Assembly: GCA_903884435.1 (NCBI GenBank)
Contig: CAISEY010000104.1
Location: 1-62,956 of the forward strand
Source: an uncultured Hyphomicrobiales bacterium
Lineage (GTDB): Bacteria; Pseudomonadota; Alphaproteobacteria; Rhizobiales; Beijerinckiaceae
Direction of reading: 5' to 3'
DNA: 62,956 nucleotides
Positions 8,716 to 17,264 of the stretch are shown here, piece by piece (positions within the stretch are counted from its first letter, which is position 1; every line of letters starts with the position of its first letter). Made by a program: the position numbers and the translations under genes. The notes below the pieces were generated by a model. The model made no database searches and had not been told where the DNA came from. It saw nothing but the letters and a program-made list of their open reading frames with translations.

Positions 8716-10200
8716 TTGGACAACCGGGAAAGCATGCGCGCCGAGGCGCTGGGCGACTTGCGCAAGTGTCTGCAATTCGCAGAGGAGATCGGCAATCTCG
8801 AATACGTGGATGGAGCCGATTCCGATCTCGAGATCGGCGCGCTCTACGAACTGTCGCTGGACGAGGAAAAGCCGCCGGTTCTGGTCTTTCGCGACATCAA
8901 GGGCTATCCGCCGGGACATCGCATCGCCGTCAACGTGCGCTCCTCCGAGGTCTTCGACAGTGGCGCCAAAGGCCTTGAACTGGTCCAGTCCTATCGCAAG
9001 CACCGTCAGAAGAAGCGCGATCCGATTCCCCCCGTGACCGTCGCGACCGGTCCGGTCTTCGAAAACGTGCTCGACGGCGACGCGGTGAACGTCGACGCCT
9101 TTCCCGCGCCGCGCTGGCACCAGGACGACGGCGGGCGCTACATCGGCACGGAATGCATGGTGATCGTGCGCGATCCCGACAGCGGCTGGGTCAATTGCGG
9201 CACCTATCGCGTTCAGGTTCACGATTCGAAAACGCTGTGCGTTTTCATTGAACACGGCAAGCACGGCGACATGATTCGCCGCAAGTACTGGGCGAAGGGC
9301 GAGGCTTGCCCCATGGTCGTCAGCGTCGGCCAGGCGCCCGTGCTCGGCGCGGCCTCGGCCGCGACGCCGGGGCCAGGCGTGTGGGAATTCGCGGTCGCCG
9401 GCGCGCGACTAGGGCGCCCGATCGAGATCGTCGAGGGCAGACACACGGGCCTGCCTTTCGCGGCCGACTCGGAACTCGTTTTCGAAGGCTTCATGCCGCC
9501 GCCGGAGGTTCGCTCGGAGGCGGAAGGGCCGTTCGGCGAATGGCCCGGCTATTACGCGTCGAGCACGCGGCCCGAACCGGTGCTGGAAGTGAAGGCCATC
9601 TATCACAGGAACGACCCGATCATCACCGGCGCGCCGCCGATGAAGCCGACATTGCCCGGCTTCTGGCATGGCACCGCCGGCTCGTCGCACATTCGCGCCG
9701 CGGCTCTCTGGGACGAACTCGAGGCCGCGGGCGTGCCCGGCGTCAAGGGCGTGTGGAAACTGCCGGGCGGCGGGCCGCGTTTCATCAATGTCGTCGCCAT
9801 CCAGCAGATGCACGCCGGCCACGCGAAAATGGCAGGGCTCGTCGCTGCGGGCTGCGGCTCCAACGCCTATCTCGGCCGCATCGTCATCGTCGTCGACGAC
9901 GACATCGACATCACCAACAACGCGGAAGTGAACTGGGCGCTGGCGACGCGCTGGGATCCGAAGACGCAGACCGACATCGTCGACGGCTGCTGGACGGGCT
10001 ACATCGATCCGATGATTCCGCCGGAACGCCGCGAGTCGGGCGATCTCTCCAACAGCCGGATCATCATCTACGCCGTGCGGCCCTTCGCGTGGAAGAAGGA
10101 CTACCCGAAGGTCAACGCCGTCTCCGGCGATTACGCCAACGAGGTCCGTCGCAAATGGGCGGGAAAGCTCGACTTCCTGGCGCGGGGGCGGGACAGGTGA
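8716..10200 (+). CDS. UbiD family prenyl-FMN-dependent decarboxylase (copy 1)
   Basis: A 494-residue UbiD-type (de)carboxylase. The prenyl-FMN and metal binding segment reads GGRYIGTECMVI followed by DPDSGWVNCGTYR. The catalytic pair Glu270 and Glu275 lies in EGPFGEWPGYY, matching the E-x4-E pair of UbiD/Fdc1. The C-terminal part carries the domain-closing segments found in the family. It catalyses non-oxidative decarboxylation of aromatic or unsaturated acids and needs prenyl-FMN from UbiX, not encoded in the window. TTG 8716 with GGGAG 9 nt upstream is the preferred start; ATG 8734 is an alternative. This copy is only distantly similar to the UbiD proteins at 18491 and 27981. It sits between a 2OG-Fe oxygenase and a TctC binding protein. 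Confidence 0.9.
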   Translation: MDNRESMRAEALGDLRKCLQFAEEIGNLEYVDGADSDLEIGALYELSLDEEKPPVLVFRDIKGYPPGHRIAVNVRSSEVFDSGAKGLELVQSYRKHRQKKRDPIPPVTVATGPVFENVLDGDAVNVDAFPAPRWHQDDGGRYIGTECMVIVRDPDSGWVNCGTYRVQVHDSKTLCVFIEHGKHGDMIRRKYWAKGEACPMVVSVGQAPVLGAASAATPGPGVWEFAVAGARLGRPIEIVEGRHTGLPFAADSELVFEGFMPPPEVRSEAEGPFGEWPGYYASSTRPEPVLEVKAIYHRNDPIITGAPPMKPTLPGFWHGTAGSSHIRAAALWDELEAAGVPGVKGVWKLPGGGPRFINVVAIQQMHAGHAKMAGLVAAGCGSNAYLGRIVIVVDDDIDITNNAEVNWALATRWDPKTQTDIVDGCWTGYIDPMIPPERRESGDLSNSRIIIYAVRPFAWKKDYPKVNAVSGDYANEVRRKWAGKLDFLARGRDR

Positions 10201-10217
10201 CGGCGGACGGGCGTTCC

Positions 10218-11237
10218 ATGCTTCGCGAGGCGACGCCGGCCTGCCTGGCGGCGCTCGTCTTCGCCGCGCCCGCGATGGCGCAGCCGGTCGAGGACTTCTA
10301 CAAGCGCAATCCCCTCACCATCGTCGTAGGGTCGGACGTGACCGGCGATTACGACGCCGCCGCTCGCCTGCTGTCGCGGCATCTGGGCCGGCACGTTCCG
10401 GGAAATCCCTCCGTCGTGATCCAGAACATGCCGGGCGCCTCGGGCATCAAGGCCGCCAACTGGCTATACGCGGTCGCGCCGAAGGATGGCTCCGTCATCG
10501 GCACGTTCAACAAGAGCATGCCCTTCTACGAAGTCACGGCCACCGCCAACGCGAATTACAGGTCGAATCTTTTCAACTGGATCGGAAGCTCCACCTGGTC
10601 GAACAATCTCGTGGTCGTCACCGCGCGCACCGGCGTGAAAACCATCGAGGACGCGAAACAGCGCGTGATCACCATGGGCTCCATCGGCGCGGGCGGCACC
10701 ATGAGCACCTATCCGCTCATGCTCAACAACACGATCGGAACCAGATTCAAACTCGTGCAGGGATACGCGGGCGGACAGATGGTCGATCTCGCCATGGAAC
10801 GCGGCGAGGTGGACGGGCGCGGCAGCTACACATGGGCGGATCTCAAGGCGCGGCGCGCTGACTGGCTGAAACAGGGCAAGCTCAACGTGCTCGTGCAGTT
10901 CGGCCTCGAGCGCGAACACGACTTGCCGGACGCGCCGGTTCCGGCGGAACTCGCGCGCGACGATCGCGAGCGCGCCGCCTTCTCCTTTATTTCCGCGGAC
11001 ATCGCCGTGGGAAAGCCCTTCGTGCTGCCGCCCGGCGTGCCGCGCGACAGGATCGACGCCCTGCGCAAGGCCTTCGACGAGACGATGCGCGATCCCGCCT
11101 ATCTCGCCGACGCCAGAAGCGTCGAGGCCGAGGTCAAACCAACGTCCGGCGAGAAATTGCGGGCCGTCGTCGCCGCGATCATCGCGACGCCGCCGGATAT
11201 TCTCGACCTTTCCAGACGCCTGATGAACGAGAACTGA
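10218..11237 (+). CDS. TctC-family periplasmic solute-binding protein
   Basis: A 339-residue secreted protein. Its signal peptide (CLAALVFAAPAMA) is followed by FYKRNPLTIVVGSDVTGDYD and ARLLSRHLGRHVPGNP, the TctC ligand-loop region. The usual Gly-rich loop is altered to SDVTGDYD, so ligand choice may differ from its paralogues. A GTG at 10197 overlaps the UbiD stop as GTGA and is in frame, adding seven residues. Either start gives a good leader, and the overlap implies tight coupling to the decarboxylase. No TctA/TctB is present. It probably captures the acid that feeds the oxygenase-UbiD module, but this is inferred from position only. Confidence 0.9.
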   Translation: MLREATPACLAALVFAAPAMAQPVEDFYKRNPLTIVVGSDVTGDYDAAARLLSRHLGRHVPGNPSVVIQNMPGASGIKAANWLYAVAPKDGSVIGTFNKSMPFYEVTATANANYRSNLFNWIGSSTWSNNLVVVTARTGVKTIEDAKQRVITMGSIGAGGTMSTYPLMLNNTIGTRFKLVQGYAGGQMVDLAMERGEVDGRGSYTWADLKARRADWLKQGKLNVLVQFGLEREHDLPDAPVPAELARDDRERAAFSFISADIAVGKPFVLPPGVPRDRIDALRKAFDETMRDPAYLADARSVEAEVKPTSGEKLRAVVAAIIATPPDILDLSRRLMNEN

Positions 11238-11249
11238 GGACACGACACA

Positions 11250-11762
11250 ATGGCCGAATTCGAGAGAACCCGTGAACGCGAACGTCCGCCCATTCAGGAC
11301 AATCCCTACGAACGCACGCTGAAATATCGCAAGGAATTCGGCGAGCGCATGGCCAATGGCCCGATCGTCATCCGCGGCGAGGAGCGCGAGGTGTTTCAGG
11401 CCCGCCAGGGAAAGCTGAAGTTTTTTCTCGATCCCACCTTTTACGCGGAGCCGCCGCTGCAAAACTGGCGTGTTTTCATGCACGAAATCCGCACCAAATC
11501 CGGCCGTCACCGCCACCAGGGCGGCCTCGTCATCTACGTGCTGGACGGCAAGGGCTATTCCATCGTCGATGGCGAACGCCTCGACTGGGCGAAGGGCGAC
11601 GTTGTGTTGTTGCCGATGCGGCCCGGCGGCGTCGAGCACCAGCATTTCAACCTCGCGCCCGACAAGCCCTCGAAATGGGCGGCCTTCATCAACATTCCCA
11701 TCATCGAACATCTCGCCTCGGTGCTGGAGCAGAAGGAGGCGTCGCCGGATTTCAAGGAATAG
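11250..11762 (+). CDS. Cupin domain protein, possible dioxygenase or ring-modifying enzyme
   Basis: A 170-residue single-domain cupin. The metal-binding first motif is visible as SGRHRHQGGLVIYVLDGKG and the second as RPGGVEHQHFN. Histidines in both (HRHQ and HQH) could bind a metal. It begins 12 nt after the TctC gene, in the same operon as a UbiD decarboxylase and a 2OG-Fe oxygenase. Small cupins in aromatic clusters include dioxygenases, isomerases and sensor proteins; nothing in the sequence decides between them. The N-terminal 60 residues are charged (RERERPP) and precede the barrel. Confidence 0.75.
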   Translation: MAEFERTRERERPPIQDNPYERTLKYRKEFGERMANGPIVIRGEEREVFQARQGKLKFFLDPTFYAEPPLQNWRVFMHEIRTKSGRHRHQGGLVIYVLDGKGYSIVDGERLDWAKGDVVLLPMRPGGVEHQHFNLAPDKPSKWAAFINIPIIEHLASVLEQKEASPDFKE

Positions 11763-11845
11763 GCTGGCGACATTCCGGCGCCGCTTGCGGCGCGCGCGCG
11801 ATTTGCGCAAGCTGCGCGTCTTGCGACATTCCACGGGAGAACACC

Positions 11846-12664
11846 ATGCGACTGACTTCCTGCGCCTGCTGCGCGTCTTATGACTACCTCGGCGGCGCGG
11901 TCTCCGCGCCCGCGGACGCGCCCGGCGGCGGCAAGGGCGCGCCGAAATCCGGCGGGCCCGTCGATCGCGCGTTGCTCGAGGACATCGCCGTCGCCAGCCG
12001 TATCTGCGCGGCGGAAGGCGTGTTCGACGCGTTCGGCCATCTTTCCCTGCGCCATCCCGGCGACAAGAAGCGCTTTCTCATGTCGCGCTCGAAGGCGCCG
12101 GCGCTGACCACCGCCGACGACATCATGGAATTCGATCTCGATTGCGACGCCTGCGACCAGCGCGGCCGCGGCGTGTTTCTCGAGCGTTTCATTCATGGCG
12201 AAATCTACAAGGCGCGGCCGGACGTGAACTCCATCGTTCACAGCCATTCGCCCTCCGTCGTGCCCTTCAGCCTCGTGCCGAACAAGATGCGCGCCATGTT
12301 CCACACCAGCGCATTCATCGCGCGGGGCGTGCCGGTGTTCGACATTTCGGAAAAATACGGCCCGACCGACATGCTCGTCGGCGACAACGACAAGGGCCGC
12401 GAACTCGCCCGCGTGCTCGCCGACAAGTCCGTCGTGCTGATGCGCGCCCACGGCTCCGTGGCGGTCGGCCCCAGCCTGCAACACGCGGTCTATCGCGCCG
12501 TCTACACGGAAGTGAACGCGAAATTGCAGATGTCCGCGACCCTGCTCGGCGGGCCCATCGCGGCGCTCAGCGAGGAGGAAGGCCGCCTCGCCGACGCGGT
12601 CAACATCGCGGGCGTCGGCCGCCCGTGGGACTTGTGGAAGATGAAGATGACGGGCGCCGCCTGA
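11846..12664 (+). CDS. Class II aldolase/adducin family protein with Cys-rich N-terminal extension
   Basis: A 272-residue protein. The core (from about residue 40) is a class II aldolase fold with the zinc histidines in HSHSPSVVPFS and RAHGSVAVG. The family includes L-fuculose-phosphate aldolase and decarboxylating or isomerising relatives. Nonphosphorylated aromatic-pathway substrates, such as hydroxy-acid adducts, also occur. The first 38 residues are unusual: MRLTSCACCASYDYLGGA carries three Cys within four residues and is followed by an Ala/Pro/Gly-rich linker. Start 11846 is the only clear ATG (GGGAG 7 nt upstream) and fits a Shine-Dalgarno, so the extension seems real. The gene ends the plus-strand operon. 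A second class II aldolase at 53334 lacks the extension. Confidence 0.85.
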   Translation: MRLTSCACCASYDYLGGAVSAPADAPGGGKGAPKSGGPVDRALLEDIAVASRICAAEGVFDAFGHLSLRHPGDKKRFLMSRSKAPALTTADDIMEFDLDCDACDQRGRGVFLERFIHGEIYKARPDVNSIVHSHSPSVVPFSLVPNKMRAMFHTSAFIARGVPVFDISEKYGPTDMLVGDNDKGRELARVLADKSVVLMRAHGSVAVGPSLQHAVYRAVYTEVNAKLQMSATLLGGPIAALSEEEGRLADAVNIAGVGRPWDLWKMKMTGAA

Positions 12665-12671
12665 TCGCCTG

Positions 12672-12699
12672 CGGGGACGCGACGGTCGCCGCCTCCCCG
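12672..12699. terminator. Inverted repeat between convergent genes, candidate terminator
   Basis: CGGGGA (12672-12677) pairs with TCCCCG (12694-12699). The interior contains a second dyad, GCGAC-G-GTCGC. It lies in the 43-bp gap between the aldolase and the convergent MmgE/PrpD gene. There is no T-tract. Confidence 0.35.
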
Positions 12700-12707
12700 G
12701 CCAGAAC

Positions 12708-14033
12708 TCACGATGGCATGACGGCTCCGAAGGCCTCGCACAATTTCGCGCAGGCGGCGGCGTCGCCAAGTCCGCCATGCGCGATCGCGATCAGGCGCGC
12801 GGCCTCGGCTTCGCCCACGAGCGGATCGAGAATCCGGTGCGCCTTGGTCGCCAGCGCCGCGTCGTCGAGCGGGCGCTCCGGATCGCCCGTGACGACGTGA
12901 TTGGCGCGCTGGATCGTCTTTCCGCCCGCGCGCACCTCGATTTCCGCCGGCCAGCGTCGCGGAAATTCTTGCTGCAACGAAGCGTCGGCCTCGACGCTCA
13001 CCTTTTTCGCGAAACCCAGGACATTGGCGTCGGCCATGACCGACATGCGGTCGAGATCCCACAAATGCGCGCGCCGGTAGGCGCCAAGTCCCATCTGGAA
13101 TCCGGCGTTGACGAAGCCGGACGACCGGTTCGCCGGATCGATGGCGCCGGAAATCATGCCGGAATAGGCTTGCGGCACGCGCACTTTCACGGATTCGACG
13201 GTCGCGGGATCGAGGCCCTCGTCGAACAGGGCGATCATCGCCTCGGTCGCGCCAAGCGCCTGGCGCGCGGTGCAGAAGGGCTTCATGCCCAGCAGCGGAA
13301 ACACGCTGGTCTGTCCAAGGCCTTCGGTCAGCTTCGCCATGTCCGCCTTGATGCCCTGCGCGTTTTCGAGCCACGGACCTTCAAGCAGCGAGGCGTCGCC
13401 GCAGAATCCCAGCCGCGCCGCGTTCGCCGCGCGCAAGCCTTCGGCGATGGCGCCGATGAACAAAACCCAGCGGCCCGAAAGCGCTCCGTTGAACCGGCCG
13501 GTGCGGCCCGCGGTCATCATCAGCGCCAGCGACAGCGCGGCTTCGGTTTGCGCCTGGTCGAGATTCCAGATTCGCGCCGCGATGGCGGCGGCCCCGAGCG
13601 GCGCGCCGATCGCCGTCGGCCAGATTCCGCGATAAAGCACGACGGGACCGTTGATGGCGACGCCAAGGCGCACGATGAGATCCGTGCCGGCCCAGATCGC
13701 GCTGGCGATCCGGTCCGGGTCGGTGACTCCGGCCTCGCGCGCCAGCATCAGCGCGACGGGAACCGTCACGGAACTCGGCGTCGTGCAACTGCCGAGATGG
13801 ATGTCGTCGACTTCCGTGTGACGGATGATCGACGCGGCGATGGCGATGGCCTCGAAGCCCTTCGCGTCCGGATCGAGCGCGTAGAGGTGCTTCGCTTCCG
13901 AGGTGCGGGAGCCCGCGATCCCCGCGAGCGCGGCGTCGCCGACATGCCGGCGCAACAAACCCCGGTCGCGCGGCGGCAGGCGCGCGGCGGAGGCGCCTGT
14001 GACGAAAGCGGCGAGATCGCCAATGACGCTCAT
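12708..14033 (-). CDS. MmgE/PrpD family protein
   Basis: A 441-residue protein of the 2-methylcitrate dehydratase (PrpD)/cis-aconitate decarboxylase/iminodisuccinate epimerase fold. Features are DIHLGSCTTPSSVTVPVALMLA near residues 75-100, the helical region with GAPLGAAAIAARIWNL, GMKPFCTARQ in the middle, and a C-terminal small domain rich in charged residues. The family acts on tri- and dicarboxylic acids, but individual substrates vary widely. GGAG lies about 7 nt before the ATG. It begins 3 nt after the stop of an M24-like gene and is last in a three-gene minus-strand unit with two degenerate M24 proteins. The combination suggests breakdown of an unusual carboxylic acid or amide. Confidence 0.85.
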   Translation of the reverse strand: MSVIGDLAAFVTGASAARLPPRDRGLLRRHVGDAALAGIAGSRTSEAKHLYALDPDAKGFEAIAIAASIIRHTEVDDIHLGSCTTPSSVTVPVALMLAREAGVTDPDRIASAIWAGTDLIVRLGVAINGPVVLYRGIWPTAIGAPLGAAAIAARIWNLDQAQTEAALSLALMMTAGRTGRFNGALSGRWVLFIGAIAEGLRAANAARLGFCGDASLLEGPWLENAQGIKADMAKLTEGLGQTSVFPLLGMKPFCTARQALGATEAMIALFDEGLDPATVESVKVRVPQAYSGMISGAIDPANRSSGFVNAGFQMGLGAYRRAHLWDLDRMSVMADANVLGFAKKVSVEADASLQQEFPRRWPAEIEVRAGGKTIQRANHVVTGDPERPLDDAALATKAHRILDPLVGEAEAARLIAIAHGGLGDAAACAKLCEAFGAVMPS

Positions 14034-14036
14034 GAT

Positions 14037-15164
14037 TTACTCCGGATCGGAACGGGTCAGAATTTCCAGCCGGCCATCGGCGTGGAGATGAACCATGGCC
14101 GTCGCGATGGCGCCGCCTTCCGCGGGATCATGCGCGCCGACGCGCAGGGCGTAAGCGATCTCCGCGACGACGTGGCCGCCGCCCGCGCGCAAATCGGCGC
14201 CCTCGTTGGCGGAAAGCCCGATGCGATGGCCAAGACTGCCTGACAGAACGGGATGCGGCGAATACGAGCCGAGCGCGGCGCGGGCCCTGTCGAGCAGGGC
14301 GCCGGCGCTCGCGCCCGCGTGGAAATTCGCCAGCACGGCGTCGAGCGCGGCCGTGGCGGCCTTCGCCACCTTTCGCGGCGCGGGCGCGTCGCCGACGAAA
14401 ACCTCCGCCCAGTAGCCCTGGAATTTCACGCCGACATAACCCAGCAAGGTCGCGGGCCTGTCGTCGAAACGGGCGCGATAGGGCTCGAGGGTGCGGCCGC
14501 CGTCGCGGCTGACGAGGGTGCGCACGTCCTGCGCGGCGCGGTTGCGCGCGGTTGTCTCGGCGACGAGCGCGGCGTTTTCGACGTCCTTGCCGGCGCGCCA
14601 GGCCGCGCGGAACGCCTCGCCCGCGGCGCTGGCGATGGACGCCGCCGCGCGGAGAACCGCCGTCTCGCGCGGGCGATGCGCGCCGCGCGCGGCGGCGAGC
14701 GCGTCGTCGATCGCGACGAGTTCGAATTTTCCGGCGATCGATGTCTCCACCTGGCCGTACATGACCGGCGTGATAAGGTCGAAGCCGATGGTCGCGATCC
14801 TGCCGGGCGGGAGCTTTTCGACGAAGCCATCGAAATATTTCCATTCCCAAGCGGACACGACGTCCTTGATCCAGGTGCGCGTCTTCATCGCGGGCATGTC
14901 GCGCGCGGTCATCGAGGACAGCAGTCGCGCCTCGCCCTTCAGGGGGATCAGCGCCATGGCGAAGCGCATCAGCGGGATGAAGTTGGTGAGCCAGGCGAGC
15001 GAGGCGTGCTCGCGGCCGTCGCCATAGACGAGCACGGCGGAACAGCCGGCTGCTTCCATCGCCTCGCGCAACGGGCGCAGGCGGATGTCGAACTCGTCCT
15101 CGGGAAGCGTGTCCGTGTCCCAGTAATAGGAGCCGAGCATGATGCAGGGGTGAGTCGTGTGCAT
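14037..15164 (-). CDS. M24-like (creatinase/aminopeptidase P fold) protein, metal ligands mostly lost
   Basis: A 375-residue protein with an N-terminal creatinase-type domain (LVYGDGREHASLAWLTNF) and a C-terminal pita-bread domain. The positions that hold two Asp metal ligands in aminopeptidases read GYVGVKFQGYWAEVF, so both Asp are replaced. The region after GHRIGLSANEG lacks the standard ending Glu pair in its usual context. It is therefore unlikely to be a metallopeptidase. Creatinase and ectoine hydrolase are family members that hydrolyse small molecules without metal, so a small-molecule C-N hydrolase is a better guess. Start ATG 15164 lies 8 nt after the stop of the other M24 gene. Confidence 0.75.
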   Translation of the reverse strand: MHTTHPCIMLGSYYWDTDTLPEDEFDIRLRPLREAMEAAGCSAVLVYGDGREHASLAWLTNFIPLMRFAMALIPLKGEARLLSSMTARDMPAMKTRTWIKDVVSAWEWKYFDGFVEKLPPGRIATIGFDLITPVMYGQVETSIAGKFELVAIDDALAAARGAHRPRETAVLRAAASIASAAGEAFRAAWRAGKDVENAALVAETTARNRAAQDVRTLVSRDGGRTLEPYRARFDDRPATLLGYVGVKFQGYWAEVFVGDAPAPRKVAKAATAALDAVLANFHAGASAGALLDRARAALGSYSPHPVLSGSLGHRIGLSANEGADLRAGGGHVVAEIAYALRVGAHDPAEGGAIATAMVHLHADGRLEILTRSDPE

Positions 15165-15172
15165 GACGGCCC

Positions 15173-16294
15173 TCAGGCGTTGACGGAATCGAGCGTGGAA
15201 TCGCGGTCGGACAGGGAAATCGCGCCATTGTGCGAAATCACCACGGGTTCGCCGCACATCAGATAGCCCGTCTCCGGAATGTATTGATTGGGGTGCATGA
15301 CGAAGATCATGCCCTCCTCGAATTTCACCTCGCTCTGGTCGTTGAGGTCGCCGGGCTGGTCCGAGGTCACGCCCAGTCCGTGGCCGCGCACGCGCATGTA
15401 GGGCGCGCGGCAATAGTCGCCGTATCCGGCTTCGATCAGGACGGCGTTCATGGCGCGCGTCGCGTCCGCCACGGTCGCGCCGGGCACCGCGGCTTCCATG
15501 CCGCGCAGCATGGCCTTTTGCAAAATCGCGTATTTGTCGCGCTGCAGAGCGCTCGTTCCGCCGATCACCGCCGTGCGGCAGATTTGCGCGAACTGTCCAT
15601 CGAAGCACGGCGTGAGTTCGCCGAGGATGATGTCGCCCTTCTCCAGCACCCGCCGCCCGGCCGCGCGCACGCCGAGATTGTGCTGCGAGGCGCTCATCAG
15701 CAGGAAATTGTCCTCCGCGCCCAGCGCTTTCATGTGGGCGTAGATATCGGCGGCGAGTTCGAATTCGCGCATGCCCGGCCTCGCCGCTTCCAGCAGCCGC
15801 TCGTAGCCGCGCTCGGCGATCCAGGTCGCCTTTTTCGACGCCGCGAGTTCGCCGGGCGAGCGATTGCGCGCGATGTGCGAGGCGAGCCTGTCGTGCGCGA
15901 CGGGCGGCCTCGCCAGCAGCGCCAGCGCCGCGCTGGCGAGACTCCGGCGCTGCCGCGACAGATTGACGACGGCGAGATTGCCGCGCGCGAGCCCGCTCGC
16001 CCCGAGCACGCCCGCGAGCGCGCCCGGAAGATCGTCGGTCGCGATGACCTTGTCGCTGGCGGAGGCCGCCGCGACGCGTTCCCGATCCCAGGCCGGCGTG
16101 ACGATCAGCGTGGCGTCGCCGTCGCGCGGTATGACGACGACGCTTTCGCCCAGCGGGCGCAGGCCCGCGAAGACATAGACCGCGTTGGATTCCAGAAATG
16201 AGTTCTGGCCGTCGTTGAAGGCCATGAGGCCGTCGAGGCCCTGCTCCGCGAGGAAGGCGCGCGCCTGCGCGATCCGGTCTCTTTGAATGCCCAT
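15173..16294 (-). CDS. M24 family (Xaa-Pro aminopeptidase/creatinase-like) protein
   Basis: A 373-residue protein of the same fold as its neighbour. The first metal region reads GDIILGELTPCFDGQFAQICRT, where the usual Asp pair is replaced by Glu and Gln. VRGHGLGV keeps the active-site His. The end reads FVMHPNQYIPETGYLMCGEPVVI, where only the last Glu is in its usual place. This resembles metal-free creatinase-type hydrolases more than peptidases. Start 16294 has a strong GGGAGG site upstream. It heads a minus-strand unit (M24, M24-like, MmgE/PrpD). A plausible promoter lies at 16374-16401. Confidence 0.8.
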   Translation of the reverse strand: MGIQRDRIAQARAFLAEQGLDGLMAFNDGQNSFLESNAVYVFAGLRPLGESVVVIPRDGDATLIVTPAWDRERVAAASASDKVIATDDLPGALAGVLGASGLARGNLAVVNLSRQRRSLASAALALLARPPVAHDRLASHIARNRSPGELAASKKATWIAERGYERLLEAARPGMREFELAADIYAHMKALGAEDNFLLMSASQHNLGVRAAGRRVLEKGDIILGELTPCFDGQFAQICRTAVIGGTSALQRDKYAILQKAMLRGMEAAVPGATVADATRAMNAVLIEAGYGDYCRAPYMRVRGHGLGVTSDQPGDLNDQSEVKFEEGMIFVMHPNQYIPETGYLMCGEPVVISHNGAISLSDRDSTLDSVNA

Positions 16295-16373
16295 CGCATC
16301 CTCCCGTCGCCCGTCCCGGGCCAGGCGCGTCGCCAGGCCGCCAGAACCGGCGAATGCAATCAATCCCGCGCAG

Positions 16374-16445
16374 AACTATGGGCGCGGGAGTTGCGCGTCA
16401 ATTGAATTGTCGCGCGGAAAACCGCGTCTCCCGCGCCCTTTGACA
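16374..16445. promoter_or_regulatory. Back-to-back sigma-70-type promoters in the divergent region
   Basis: Plus strand: TTGACA at 16440-16445, a 17-bp spacer, then CTACGG at 16463-16468, giving a start near 16475. This supports GTG 16522 as the start of the DUF2848 gene. Minus strand: TTGACG (complement of 16396-16401), a 16-bp spacer, then ATAGTT (complement of 16374-16379), reading toward the M24 gene. Between them lies the near-palindrome TCAATTGAATTG. Confidence 0.5.
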
Positions 16446-16521
16446 GGATGGCGACCGCATCGCTACGGTGACGATCCTGACACACGCGACCGCCGGCGAC
16501 GCGGATCGCCGGAGCGCAGCC

Positions 16522-17208
16522 GTGGGCCTCATTTCACTTGATTTCAGAACCGGAAACGCCGTCGAGACGAGAAGCGCGGCGATAGAACGTCTCGTCATCG
16601 CCGGCTGGACCGGACGCGACCGCGCCGCCGTCGAAAAGCACATCCGGGAGCTCGAGGATCTGGGCGTGAAAAGGCCGGCGACGACTCCGGTCTTTTACCG
16701 CGCCTCCGCCGCGCGCGTGACGCGGGCGGAGCGGATCGAGGCCACGGGCGAGGCCTCGAGCGGCGAGGTTGAATTCGTGCTGTTGCAAAGCAACGGGCGG
16801 CTCTGGGTGGGCGTTGGTTCGGACCACACGGACCGGCAAGTGGAGACCTACAACGTCACCGTGTCCAAGCAGATGTGCGACAAACCGGTCGCCGGCGAAT
16901 TCCGGGCGTTCGACGACGTGGCCGCGCGCTGGGACCAGCTCGTCCTGCGCTCCTTCATCGTCGAGAATGGCGTCCGCGTCGCCTATCAGGAGGGCGCCGT
17001 GTCGGCCATGCTCGATCCGCGCGAATTGATCGAACTGTACACGGGCGGCGGTCCGCTGGCCGAAAACACCATGATGTTTTGCGGTACGCTGGCCGCCAGG
17101 GGCGGCATCCGGCCCGCGTCGCGTTTCGAGTTCGAACTCGACGACGCCGCGCGTGGCCTCGTGATTTCGGGCGGATACGACATCGCGACATTGCCGGTCG
17201 CGGGTTGA
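16522..17208 (+). CDS. DUF2848 family protein
   Basis: A 228-residue protein recognised as DUF2848 by VGVGSDHTDR followed by VSKQMCDKPVAGEFRAF, the family's conserved core. The family is thought to be related to fumarylacetoacetate hydrolases but has no settled function. I chose GTG 16522: GGAG lies 7 nt upstream, and the alternative GTG at 16468 would fall inside the -10 element of the only good promoter. The mature N-terminus VGLISLDF also fits the family better. It is first in an operon with an FAD monooxygenase, a UbiD decarboxylase, a cupin and a flavin oxidoreductase. A role in hydrolysing a ring-opened or acyl product is a guess. Confidence 0.8.
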   Translation: MGLISLDFRTGNAVETRSAAIERLVIAGWTGRDRAAVEKHIRELEDLGVKRPATTPVFYRASAARVTRAERIEATGEASSGEVEFVLLQSNGRLWVGVGSDHTDRQVETYNVTVSKQMCDKPVAGEFRAFDDVAARWDQLVLRSFIVENGVRVAYQEGAVSAMLDPRELIELYTGGGPLAENTMMFCGTLAARGGIRPASRFEFELDDAARGLVISGGYDIATLPVAG

Positions 17209-17264
17209 ATGTCCGGGCCAGCCATTGAAAAAACATTTCGCGGTCGCGACCTGGGGATCGATTC

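Noticed and set aside
16468-16521. GTG 16468 as start of the DUF2848 gene
   Set aside because: It overlaps the -10 element of the only good promoter and lacks a ribosome site; the family-like N-terminus begins at 16522.
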